Positions 38,214-49,044 of a DNA stretch of 64,000 bases are shown here, piece after piece. The translations under genes were made by a program, and so were the position numbers. Position 1 is the stretch's first letter. Each line of letters starts with the position of its first letter. The stretch comes from Orbilia blumenaviensis (taxonomy: Eukaryota; Ascomycota; Orbiliomycetes; Orbiliales; Orbiliaceae). The notes under the pieces were generated by a model, which saw nothing but the letters and a program-made list of their open reading frames with translations, made no database searches and had not been told where the DNA came from. The DNA lies in the NCBI GenBank assembly GCA_036872755.1, contig JAVHNS010000003.1, positions 682,001-746,000 of the forward strand, in the 5' to 3' direction.

Positions 38214-39051
38214 GAAAAATGTGAAACTACATGGCTGGAGTATAAGTTTGTTGTTTTGCCCTCCTTTTTTCTTTTTTTTTGATGATACTAGCTATAGCTT
38301 TTGAACTGGATACCTCGAGGTTCCTGCGGAGTTGGCGATTATCTGGTCTTTCTCCTTTCCTTTTTCCTTTTTGTCTCCTGTTTTTTCTGTAAGTTTTGAG
38401 ATTGCTGGAGCTGACCTCTTTTCTTCACCTTCTTCTTCTTGATAGCATCTTGTTCCTGTGGTTTTGATTAAAGTGTAGGCTCCGATACATTATTGCTTTT
38501 CACGATTTCGGATTTATAAACTCTGACCGGGGTTCTACGCCTCCCGCTTTTGGTGCTTATATGTACTAGAAAGAAAGAATGAATGTATCATTTATTGCAT
38601 TTGGAGATATCGTATCGATGAAGCTTTCGAAGCTATGGTGTTGTCCTTTAGAGATCTATTCCGCCCTTTACTCCCTTCCGCCGACGGACTATTTTCTTAA
38701 TTAACAGATCTAATATAATAATCGATATATACGGAGGCCCAATAGTTTCCCGCATGCTATACCCCGCCAACCTCCCCTCCTTGTCGAACCAAGCTTTTGG
38801 GGCCACAGATGTGGGGTCGTGTTTTAAGAAAGCGTTTTTGAGAAGTTAACCTGAATATCGGGTTCGACGGCGGTGCATTCTATATATGCATTTATTTTCA
38901 TCGTCAATCTCCTGGTGTGGTTAGATATATAAAATGAGGGTGGTTATAGTTCTAGATCTATGAATCTTTCTTTCTTTCTTTCTTATATATATGGCATATG
39001 CACGGTTATAGATTCAATGACCACAGTCGACGGGTCCTGATTCCAATAGCT

Positions 39052-39075
39052 GGTTAATTAGCTATCTAATTAACC
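39052..39075. repeat. Perfect 10-bp inverted repeat
   Basis: GGTTAATTAG and CTAATTAACC are exact reverse complements separated by CTAT. It is a possible DNA-binding site or hairpin. Confidence 0.6.
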
Positions 39076-39331
39076 CTGTAAGAACGAATCTAGTTTATAT
39101 ACCATACCTAGGTATATATATGCCGCGTGACTATAGAGAATGGAAGCTAATATCGAGCTCGACCCCCAGGCGTGTCAATGATAGGTATGTATGTATCGAT
39201 ACAGAAGCAAGCTTGCGAGCAGGCAAAAATACCAGAGATTTAGAATACATGTCAGTTCGAAGTGTGACCAGGTCTGGGAAGCCTCTCGTGTTTAAACGCC
39301 TCACGGTGTCGGATGGATTTTATCGATATCT

Positions 39332-39361
39332 CCAGCCAGCCAGCCAGCCAGCCAGCCAGCC
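39332..39361. repeat. (CCAG)n microsatellite
   Basis: About seven tandem CCAG units. Confidence 0.9.
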
Positions 39362-39597
39362 TCCACTACAAAAATCTCTTCCTGCGCATTCCATCCCCAT
39401 TCCTTTAATTCCTTATACTCAACGTAAGTACAAATCGATATCAAAGAACCGGGTGATACCGGGTAGCATCTTATGTACACGCACACGCTATAGCTATATA
39501 TGTAAAGTACTTTACCATGGAAATAGGCCCTCTCTCAAAGTCACCTGTTCATTTGAAATCTCTTTAAACCTCAAGAATTTCCAACCGTTCTAGCCGT

Positions 39598-39644
39598 TTT
39601 TTTTTTTTTTTTTTAAAAAAAAAAAGAAAGAAAGAAAGAAAAGC
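39598..39644. repeat. Poly(T)/poly(A) and (GAAA)n block
   Basis: About 17 T followed directly by about 11 A and then four or five GAAA units. Confidence 0.85.
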
Positions 39645-40853
39645 CATGCATACCTCCGCGTTTCAGACAGATCTACTTCGCAGTCGATCCCCCGGCTTCA
39701 CGCGATATTATATCCACCACTTTTGCATTCCTGATGACGTAGACAATCCGATCTGTAGCCGAGTACATTAGGTAATTTACGATATCTATGATTTACGAGT
39801 GGTACAGCTTTGCCATCTACTGAACCTGAACCGACTTCATCGATAGGTTACGACTATAGCTCTACGACTTTTTTTATGATTTATTCGTAGAAGAAGAAAA
39901 ACAGGCAGGGTAATTCTTCATAGCCTCCCTTCACCGTGAAGGCGAAAACAGGCTAGTCAAGTTGATATATATAAACAATCCGTCTCTGATAAAAGACGAA
40001 AAAAAGATAGTAAACTCCGAGATAAGATGAGATATCTTTAATTGCAATTATCCCGCCATAGTAATCACAAGAAGGCTTTAAAAAAAGCCATGCCCTATCG
40101 ACACCGATCGATTCGAATCGAGATTATCAGTAAAGGACAAAACGAGTTCCAAAAAACACCACCCCGTCCGTTTCCCTGTATCATAACCAAGCAAGCGTAG
40201 CAATAGCATAGCATTCAAGGAAAAAAAAGGAACACCGAGTCCGGCTTGCTGTGCTGGAATAGCTGTAGTAGTATCTGACGTAGTAGTGATAGAAAAGAAA
40301 GGGCGATTGTTGGAGGGAATCAATCCACAGTCATAATACATAATAATTAGTAGTAATGACAATAAAAAAAACTGAGTTAAGAGTATTTTCAAAAGCGAGC
40401 AAAAATGTACAACCATAACTGCCTGCCCTTAATTTTTGTGAGTTACTGCGCCGGTTCGTGATCCAGAGTATCGACAAAAAAAAAAAAAAAAAGAGGATGA
40501 ACACCGTAGTGGGGAGTATGAGTAAGTGGGTGAGTAATACAGAAAAGAAGCGCCACCGGGATATATATATAAGCAGAACTGCGTAATAATAAAAAAGGCC
40601 CGAAAAAAGATGATGCTGACGTTGTAAACCAGAAAGAAAAAAGCTCCGTAGTAAGACAGACGGCGAATAAAAACGACACTGTAAAACGCCCCGTATTCCC
40701 CGCTCTCGCGCTATCCGGCATTTAAAAAAGGGAGAGAAAGGGGAAGATAGAGAGGTAAAACTAGAGTTTGGAGGATATTGCGGGCTTCTTCTTTTTCTTT
40801 TGTTGCTTCTTCTTTTGGTGATGGTGCTGCTGGTGCTTCTTTTCCTCTAACTG

Positions 40854-42361
40854 TCACCGGCCGATTCCGAAGACTCTCTTGACCATGCTCTCACCAACGC
40901 TAACGGGCTTCTTCTTGGTGATCGAGGCTTCTGGCCTCGAGGGCTTCGGTGGCCACTGGCCGTCGGCTTTCCAGCCTTCAATTAATGCGTTTGTCTGAAA
41001 TAAAGTTAGCTGAGGTGTCCTATGATAAAGGAGGGGGGGAAGGGAGTACTGACCATATGTTGGAGGTTGATCGGGATGGTTGGCGTATTGCTCTTGATGA
41101 TGATTCTTTGGTATAATTGGGGATACGCATCTGGGACGACGGCATCATAAAACGGATTCTGAGACCTCGCATAATTAGGAGCCAGAGTCAGCAACTCGTT
41201 CTTCCACTTGGCACGATAGCTGAAACCATCCTGAAATCTGATGGCCTCCAAATCCAACGGGTTAATAACAGCGGTGGTAGGACTGACATCTTCAAATTTG
41301 GATTTTCCTATCGGGACACGACCGTTCTTATCGGCTTGGGTCCAGAGGTCTCGGCGTTCGACCCAGACTCGGAGACCGTCGTTCCATTTCATCTCTTCCT
41401 CGAGGTCCTTCTTGCGACGGGCTTTGCGTTCCTCTCGGGTGGGTTTCGTGCCGCCGATGGCGGTTGGGTCGTGGAAACGGTAAGCGGATCTGGGTTCGTC
41501 ATCCGGATAGACGTTCCTGTTGGACTTCATGGAGCCCGGTTGTCTCGCATCTTCGCTGTCGGACTCGTCACGCGACCGGTATTCTCTCTCGTCCTCGTCT
41601 TCGGTATCTTCCTCTTCCTCCGATTGGATGGACGGCATGCTTGTGCTGGTGGTGGTCGGTGAGCCGGCTGTGGCCCCCGCCATTCTTCGTCGCTTGCTCT
41701 TTCTCAATTCCTCAGCCCATTCCCAGTCCCTCCTGACGGACGCCAATATCGCCTGAGCATTCCTGACAGCTTCCTGCTTCTCAGCCGCTGTCATTCTTGG
41801 AGGTTCGGATGGTTTATCCTTGGCCATTTTTTTCGAGCTTTGAGAATAAGCTGTAGGAGTAATAGCGGTAGTAGTTTTAGAAGTGGCGGCGGTGGTGGTG
41901 GTAGTGGCGGTAGTGGTATTAGTGTTGGTCGGAAGGTCGTGGTTGTTGTGATGGCTATGATGATGGTGGGATGATGAGAGGACGGGGACTATGGAGGCAG
42001 CGCTTGGCATGCGAGCTAGGAGGGAGGATAGCGAGAAAATGCCACTGGCGAAACCGCTGCTACCACCGCTGTTGGCACTACTGAAGCTTGATTTCGAGGG
42101 AGAGGGGAAGAAAGACCTTCTGGGCGAATGAGGGGAGGAGAGGATGTTATCCTTGTTGTTCTTTGATTTGGTAGGTTTTGAGGTCGAAGTGGCGGTCGCG
42201 TTTGAGGTGGCGGGTGCCAGGGGAGCCGAAGGAGGCGAGTCGAAGAGGAAGGACGGGGTCCGACGGGTTCTGGGAGATGATGAACGGGGTTTTGAAGGGT
42301 TGATGATGTCCTTTGGAGCTGAGGGCGGCGGGATTTCCGTGGTTGTGGTGGAACGGAGCAT
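40854..42361 (-). CDS. Gag1-like clamp domain (DUF4050-type) protein, 482 aa
   Basis: Two exons: 42361-41054 and 40994-40854. Donor GTCAGT, acceptor TTTCAG, phase 0. The start is the first true ATG (MLRSTTTTEIPPP); the frame continues upstream without one. Residues 1-200 are low-complexity: Ser/Pro-rich, a His cluster and long Thr runs. A helical block follows (MTAAEKQEAVRNAQAILASV) with basic KSKRRR. The C-terminal 180 residues contain WNDGLRVWVERRDLW, then a block ending IIKSNTPTIPINLQHM and, after the intron, LIEGWKADGQWPPKP. That W-N-x-G-L-x-x-W ... I-N-L-x-x-x-V/M ... EGWKADGQWP pattern is what I know from the fungal Gag1-like clamp family (former DUF4050). Function is poorly known; links to nutrient signalling have been made for the S. 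pombe member. Confidence 0.7.
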
Positions 42362-44209
42362 CGTGAGAAAAGAAAAAGAAGAAGAAGAAAAAGAGAAAAA
42401 GGGATTTCCAAAAAATAACAATAATAATAATAAAGAGCCGATGTGTTTTCTGTCGAAAAAGAAGGCTTTGGCTTTGTTTTTTTACAAGCTTCCCAAACAG
42501 CAAAGATTCTCTTTCGCAGAAGCTGATTTTATCTGGAGGATAGGTAGCAGTATGATATATAAGAGAATGACGATGATTCTATTATATATATATATTCTAT
42601 CGACGGGGGTAATATAGATATTTTGGTTGCTCTCGTGCTCGTAGCTTTGGTATGCTCTATCGTTCGGCAAGGGAAACGAAACGGAAGGTTAGTCAACTGG
42701 AACTCGGATTCGGCAAACGGTCGACCGGCTGCCACTGCTGCAGGACTTCAGAATCGCCACCGAGCCATATATTATAGGTAATATATACCTAGATATCAAA
42801 AAAAAAAAAACGGGTGGATAAGAGGATAAGAGGGAAGCAAAGAAAAGAGAAAGATATGATAATGAGGGGGGGAAAGGGGAATGCGACTGCGATTATATCA
42901 ACTCAGCCAGCCAGCCAGACAGCCAGACAATGAATGCAATGCGATGGAATGGAATGGGCCCGGGGCGCTGGGCTGGACTGGACTGAATCGAATCGAATCG
43001 GCTTGTTCCGAGATGATGATGATGATGCCTTTTCGCCAGGCAGCCCTTCGACTTCAAACTTTAAGAGACACAAAACTTAATACAGCACAGAGGACGGGGA
43101 TGGGATAGGGACCAGTTAAAAAGGTAAGACCCGGCTCGATGACGGGCCGTGCTGCTAGTTAATAGATCTTTCTCTTTTGAAAACTAAAAAAAAGGGAGTC
43201 TTCTCAGGTCGACAATACTACGTACGTACGTACTACTCTCTACAATACTCAAGTATGCATGCAGGGCCAGTTCTAGTCCCGGGGTCCCATCGATCCACAA
43301 AAGAAAATTAAAAAAAAAAATAAAGAGGATGGCGGGGGAGAATTTTACAGTCAGAACGAAAGAAAGAAAGAACTCAAAAAAACTGGAGTCTGTGGGATAT
43401 GCACGTAGACAGAGACAGGCAGATACTTTCTCATATCCATCCCATCCAAGCCAGGCCAGGCCCGTCGAGTCGCAGTTGCAGTTGCAGGTTTTAGCCTGCA
43501 CGCCTTTTCCCCGCAAACAGTTCATTCACCCTCTCTCGCTCTCCGCACTTGTTGGAATACGAGGTCGCTGGCTGACGGACATGCATACACATACAGTACA
43601 TGTGCACCCGAGAGAAAAAAAAACAAAAATGAAGGGCAAAGGATACAGAGAAGAATATGGCATCGATACTACTACAGATATCTTTTTAATCAACTTACCA
43701 GAGCTATTATTATATTGTATTGGTGAGCCTTTGGTCGAGGGTGATGTTTCTTCCAAAAAAAAAAAACCTCCCGCGGGCGACAGTCGGAAAGGTGAGTGAA
43801 CGAGTCTTAAAAGTCGTGCTCGTGCTCGTGGTCAAGTACTTGTTCAACCTGAGGTCAGAACAAGAACAAGAACAACAGTATGAGATAGAGGTAGAGGTAG
43901 AGGGTAGAAGAAGAAGGAAGAGAGGAAGAAGGGGAGAAAAGAAGAGGGGGATAAAAAAGCAGATGGCAGTGAATAGTCCTCCAAGGTGTGTTTCAAGTTC
44001 TTATATCCTCTTCTTCAAAAAGAAGTGTGAGATTCTTAATGAACATGACAAGAAAGAACCAATTATCGTGATGGGACGAGAGACCTCTTACCAAGCCCTC
44101 TGCCTGTTTCTTCTTGAAATTCGCCAATGCGAGTTGTATCACGCTACCAGATTTCCCCTCTGTGACCTCTTTTACTACTACTACCGCAGCTGCACAAAGC
44201 AAAGATCAC

Positions 44210-44230
44210 AGCCAGCCAGCCAGCCAGCCA
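44210..44230. repeat. (AGCC)n microsatellite
   Basis: About five tandem AGCC units. Confidence 0.85.
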
Positions 44231-44315
44231 TTTGCCGCTTTCCGGAACGTAAAATGGTCAAGGTCAAGGTCAAGAAAAGAAAGCAGGGGCGCCCATCTGT
44301 AAGCCAAGCCGCCTG

Positions 44316-44316
44316 C

Positions 44317-44347
<31 letters not shown>

Positions 44348-44350
44348 GGT
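44316..44350. repeat. (GT)n followed by (GGGT)n
   Basis: About 12 GT units running into GTGG/GGGT units. Confidence 0.9.
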
Positions 44351-45004
44351 ACATACTTTACATGGCTTCATGACTTCTGCCCAGTCTGTAGGTGCACTCT
44401 ATAGCTATGTAGCAGTAAATGATGGGATGGAAGAAGACATCCGGCGAGTGAGACGGTGCTTACCAGAGAATGAGGGGAGACTGACCGATCACTCCACGAA
44501 TCGCCTGATTTCCCCGAATAACTACTAGCCCGGAAGCCTTTCTTTTTCTCTCTCACCGGTCCAGGCTAGTTAACTAGCTCCAATTCCTCACACGAGGAAA
44601 GAGAAGAGGGTCGCGATATCGGTCAAACCTGGGGCAGAAAAGGGAAACAAGAACCAGCTGCCTACCTAGCCTACCCTCAGAACCCGTGTGGAGGGAAGAC
44701 TCGTTACCCCGTTCGCTCAATCAATCAATCAATTAATCTGAGCTCTGGTTCAGAAAAAGCGAGGTCCGGCGCCCGTCGCGCTCCATCCCAGCACGACTTT
44801 TCCTCCCTCCGCCGTTCGCTTCGCTAATTAGCCAAACCTGGTCTCCGATCCCCCCGATTCGAGAAAAGAAAAACGGCCAGACATTCTCATGCTATCATCA
44901 CTTGATACCCTTCCTCATTCCTCTTCTAACCCATCGCGAATATCGTCGTCGGACCTTGAGAAAAATTCCCTAGCTTCAGATGTAATCGATAAGTATATAC
45001 CTAG

Positions 45005-45125
45005 GTACATACATACATACATACATACATACATACATACATACATACATACATACATACATACATACATACATACATACATACATACATACATACATAC
45101 ATACATACATACATACATACATACA

Positions 45126-45154
<29 letters not shown>
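45005..45154. repeat. (ATAC)n microsatellite, about 37 copies
   Basis: A nearly perfect tetranucleotide array of about 148 bp, the longest simple repeat in the window. Because the unit is 4 nt and contains no stop in any phase, all frames crossing it stay open, which produces spurious HTYI/CMYV repeat proteins on both strands. Confidence 0.97.
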
Positions 45155-45159
<5 letters not shown>

Positions 45160-45709
45160 AAAAAGATAAAAGTTTTTTTTAAAAAAAAAAACCGCAGCGC
45201 TCTTCATGTCGCGAGAAAGAAGGTAAGGCAGCCCCACCCCCTGGTTAAAGGATGGACGGCTGTCCGATCCATGGACGTCATGTCCCTTCCTCCAGATGGG
45301 ATGGATCATGAACATGTCAGTCGACCTCGATTCTCTCCGAAACGAATTTCGCACTTCCTTCCTTCCTTTCTTTTAAAAAACAAATAATAATAAAAAAAAA
45401 AACGCTCGTGTCAAGAAAGTAAGAAGTTTAATCAACAAACTCCCATTGTTACCCACCGAGCTCTTCATCTCTTCGTCTTCATGTCATGATCATATCGTAT
45501 CGTATCTTCATTATCGATATGGTCCCATCTCATCTCACCCACCTTCCCGCTCGCTTCCCTTCGCAATTCCTTCAGCCATTCATTCCATTAATTCATTTTA
45601 GCCTCCCAAAATACCCCAGTCTACTCGCCTCACTTTTTTATTCTAAAAAAGTCACAAGAAAGCAAAAACAAAACAAAAACCGGGCTTATCCGCGAATGGT
45701 TTAGGGCGC

Positions 45710-45731
45710 CTGCTGCTGCTGCTGCTGCTGT
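45710..45731. repeat. (CTG)n triplet run
   Basis: Seven CTG units, not inside a supported gene. Confidence 0.85.
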
Positions 45732-46740
45732 CTTACACAAGCCCTCCCCCATGCAATATGCAATCCATGCACACGCCCGCGTTACCACAAAAAAAAAAAA
45801 AAAAGGCTTTGCAGGGGATCCAAAAGCGGGAAACTTATTGATTTCGTGATTTGCGTTGGTTGGTTGGCAGGGTCACCTGTGGACTTCACGTTGATGACAG
45901 GGCTGAGCTGAGCGCGAGAGAGACAGAGCGAGCGGGCTGGTGCGTACCTTGCATCGACGATGATATACATACATACATACACTACACACATTTGCATATT
46001 CAAATACCTCTTTTTTGTTTTTTTAAAGTAGTATCTAGTGTCTAGAAATTCAGGTCACAAGAAATATATATTTAACTTAAAAAAGAAAAAGAAAAAGAAA
46101 AATCATGAAGCGGGAGATATATACCGGTGATGCATATGCATTAGACTTCCCGAGGTACTTACATGCGTATGTAAAACCGTGCCTGTCTCGAACGTTTCGT
46201 GATCGCTATTATATTAGAGGCTAAGCTTTTTTAAGGGCATCTTCTGTGATCGTGATATTATTCTTATTACTTTACATTTATATCAGCTGCCCGGTTTTGT
46301 TCCCCAGATGGAGGTTTGTGGGGGAAGGAAGGAAGGAAGGAAAGAGTGCGATCGATTATCAAATCCGATTTGTGGTTGCCGTCTACCGGCGCACGACTGC
46401 GCAAGCTTAAGTCGACTCGCTTCGATCGCAAGGTATCTTTACATGGTGGGGCATGGTCATGACGTCGCGTCGGGGTATTGGGCATTCTTTCTAAGGAGCT
46501 CACCTCCCTCAGATACTACACCGTATGCTGCTCCTGTATACATGTAACCTCCCGTGATAAACTATACTAAACAGCCAAATATATTTTTATATTCCTTCCC
46601 AACCTATTCTACATATAACTCCCATTCCAAACACGTTTTTAACTCCCATCTATCCATCTATAACGACCATAGGTAACACAAACATAAACATAAGTTATTC
46701 TATACCCCCAAAAAATTCAAAAAAAGTTAAGAATATCAAG

Positions 46741-46764
46741 TTTTTTTTTTTTTTTTTTTTTTTT
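46741..46764. repeat. Poly(T) tract
   Basis: 24 T residues just past the stop codon of the aspartic-protease-like gene. Confidence 0.9.
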
Positions 46765-46777
46765 AGAAAATGGCAGT

Positions 46778-49044
46778 TCAAGCATAATACCATGAGCTCC
46801 CTCCGCGCGCCTTATACGGCGCCATTCCCACAGTCCCATTCCCTGTGGTATCCCACTTAAAGAACGCGGACTTAAACACCAAAGCACCGTATATATAATA
46901 CTCCTTCCCAGGCTTCTGCGCCTGAATAAGTCCTCTACATGTCGATGAGCCTGCCATCACATAATTTAGCACCAAAGGTCCTGAAATACTACTAGAAAAA
47001 AAAAAAGGAAAAGGCAGGGGGGGGACTTACAAGTCTCAGCACCACTCTCCGGATGACACCCATCATAAACCTCACTCGAAAACTGCGTCAAATCGACCGG
47101 AATAGTCGTCGATCCCCACGGAAGACCGATTGATGAAGAATACTCCGGTGTTATAGCGAAGTTTGAGTAATTGAAAGAACAAGGGAATGTGCAGTTGTGT
47201 AAAGAGCCGGCGACGGTGAGGCAGCTACCTTGGAGGGAGTCGTAGATTGATTTTACGGTTGTGGCGTCTAGGAGGGTTTCTTTGCTGCCGGTGTCTTTAT
47301 TTTATTTTTTAAATATTCATTAGTGGGTGGATTACTTTATTTTTTTTGTTGTTGTAGAAAGTGGGAAATTACCAAGGAGGATCGGATATTGCGACGAAGA
47401 AGAGGATGATGCAGTAGAATCCTGCCGCTTCTTAACCCTTCTGTGCTTCCTGATATTGTTAGTGCCAACAAGCTGTGTGTTCGGTGCACCCTCTACCGAA
47501 AGACTTTCCGTATCCGTAGAGCTCGCCGTCTCAGTGATAGTACTATCTTCAGCCGCCGTCGTAGTCGTAGTACCGCTCTCCGTAGCCGTTACAGACACCG
47601 ATTCCGTAGTATCAGTCGACGTTACAGACACCGTCATATCACCACCTTCTGCCGTAGAAGCGGGTGTCTCGCCACCAGCTTCAGCGCTGGTAGCTGAAGC
47701 ATCTCCTCCCCCAGATCCAGAGTCCGTTGGAGTAGCCGCCGCCGCCGTCGTGCTCTCCGCACCACTACCACTGCCGCTACTGCCGCTACTACCACTCTCA
47801 ACCGCAACCCCCGCCCACGTAGAATCCGGCATCACAAACCAACTCCCATTAATCGGCGCCACAGCCACCTCCGTCAAACTCCCCTCATACAAATCCTTCG
47901 GCTCATAATCAAACCCAATAAACATCTGCGAACCCGGTTTAAAATACGTAGTAAAAAAATGCCAATTCGTAATATCCAACGGTGATTCATCTAATATTTC
48001 TTCCGTGGAGTTGCTTCCTGAACTCGTCGTCATCGTCGTGCTAGTAGAAGAAGAAGAAGACTTTGACATCCAATATTCTTTCGCGTTGAACCCTAGCGGT
48101 AAGATACCGGACATACCGCTTGAAGCATCCCATTCTTCCAACTGTGAGGGTAGGGCGAACACTTGTTTTGTCCAAGACGCTGCACCAAAGATCCCAGCGG
48201 CTGAGATGTTATCAGCGTATATCTCCGTTCCGCTGGCTTGTGCCCCATCTCTGTATCTAAACGTATACCCCACGCTACCAGCGATAGGAGTAGCCGTAGG
48301 ATCAGGTTTATAACACCCTGAACCGGCCTGAGTAGCCTCTTTACATTCGTCAGGGAGCACATTACTAATAACCCAGAAATGAAAAGATGAAGTATCGACT
48401 TTTATAAGCAGGTAACTCGAACCGATCGTGAACTCTGCGACAAAGTAGCCGCCGGCGAAGTATACCGGTACAAACCCGGGTTCTGTGGATTGTGGTGTTG
48501 CGGAAAGGAATTCATTTTCACTGTCCTGAGCAAGTTTTGTGATATCTGAGGCTATATCACGGGCTTCGTTGGCGGTATCGGAGGTATCTACTCCATTGGT
48601 GGAGGAGAAGTCGGCTCCTGAACCGGTGCTGTCTGATGATAACTGGCTTTTACCAATGGCATCGGCGAGGAGTTCGCTGACCGCGTGGCTGTCGATGTGG
48701 GTTGGTGATATTGGTTGGGAGGTTTGTTGGCTTAGAGTTTCAATTGCACCTCCTGGTGCTGATGTGAAGATTTGGGGTGATTCGAAGGGTATGGAATGTG
48801 CGGAAGGGTGATCTGAGATTGGGGCGGTGATTGATGGTGCTGGACTAGTGGTTTCGAGGTGGTCGTGGCTAGTGGTTAGACTTTGCCAGGGACCATTTTG
48901 GTCTGCTGAGGCGATTGTGCCGGCGGTGATGTGTGAGACGTCGGCTGCGGAGTTGGTGCTGATTTCGAACGCTTTGTCTGAGTAGGCTTGTGGAAGGGAT
49001 AGTGCCCTGGGGAGGGATAGTAGGAGTAATGGTATTACTTTCAT
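46778..49044 (-). CDS. Secreted pepsin-like (A1) aspartic protease homologue with mucin-like insert, 707 aa (or 645 aa)
   Basis: Exons: 49044-47373, 47294-47031 (or 47046) and 46980-46778. A signal peptide (MKVIPLLLLSLPRALSLPQ) is followed by about 170 Ser/Thr-rich residues. The first lobe has KVDTSSFHFWV (catalytic Asp about 217; DTSS replaces the usual DTGS), a Y-R-D-G-A-Q-A-S-G flap-like stretch and GILPLGF. Then comes a 120-residue Ser/Thr/Gly-rich insert ending in the basic IRKHRRVKKR (about 531-540), a candidate kexin site. The second lobe opens with ILLDTGSKETLL (second Asp about 558), formed across intron 1. The third exon reads YIYGALVFKSAFFKWD...TVGMAPYK, typical of the A1 C-terminus. 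With the strong donor GTAAGT at 47030 the junction reads T|GA, a stop (645 aa). A weaker donor GTGGTG at 47045 gives an open 707-aa product. It is probably secreted or cell-wall bound. Confidence 0.75.

Larger units (their letters stand above)
38214..40853. other. Convergent intergenic stretch with simple repeats
   Basis: 2.6 kb between the 3' ends of SEC17 and the Gag1-like gene. It holds a (TTTC)n run at about 38967-38984, a perfect hairpin at 39052-39075, a 12-nt palindrome at 39104-39115, a (CCAG)n array and a poly(T)-poly(A)-(GAAA)n block at 39598-39644. A 157-codon frame (39120-39593) crosses the CCAG array and lacks motifs. No gene is called. Confidence 0.45.
42362..46777. other. Repeat-rich intergenic stretch, 4.4 kb
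   Basis: It contains many simple repeats, listed separately, plus ATG/GAT triplet runs near 43012-43026 and CAGC units near 42903. Frames of 156 and 217 codons (43329-43799, 43720-44373, plus) pass through low-complexity DNA (KRRRRKRG-like, VCVCVC), so they are not credible genes. It probably includes the 5' regulatory region of the Gag1-like gene and the 3' flank of the protease-like gene. Confidence 0.45.

Noticed and set aside
39120..39593. 157-codon frame with QPASQPASQP
   Set aside because: It crosses the (CCAG)n array, has no domain, and starts next to an AT palindrome.
43329..44373. Frames of 156 and 217 codons on plus
   Set aside because: They run through low-complexity and microsatellite DNA (Arg/Lys, Val-Cys and Gln-Pro-Ala-Ser runs) and have no domain.
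44889..45354. HTYI- and CMYV-repeat proteins on both strands
   Set aside because: They are translations of the (ATAC)n microsatellite; a 4-nt unit without stops keeps all frames open.
47327..47908. 193-codon Val/Ser-rich frame on plus
   Set aside because: It is the antisense shadow of the Ser/Thr-rich insert of the aspartic-protease-like gene.
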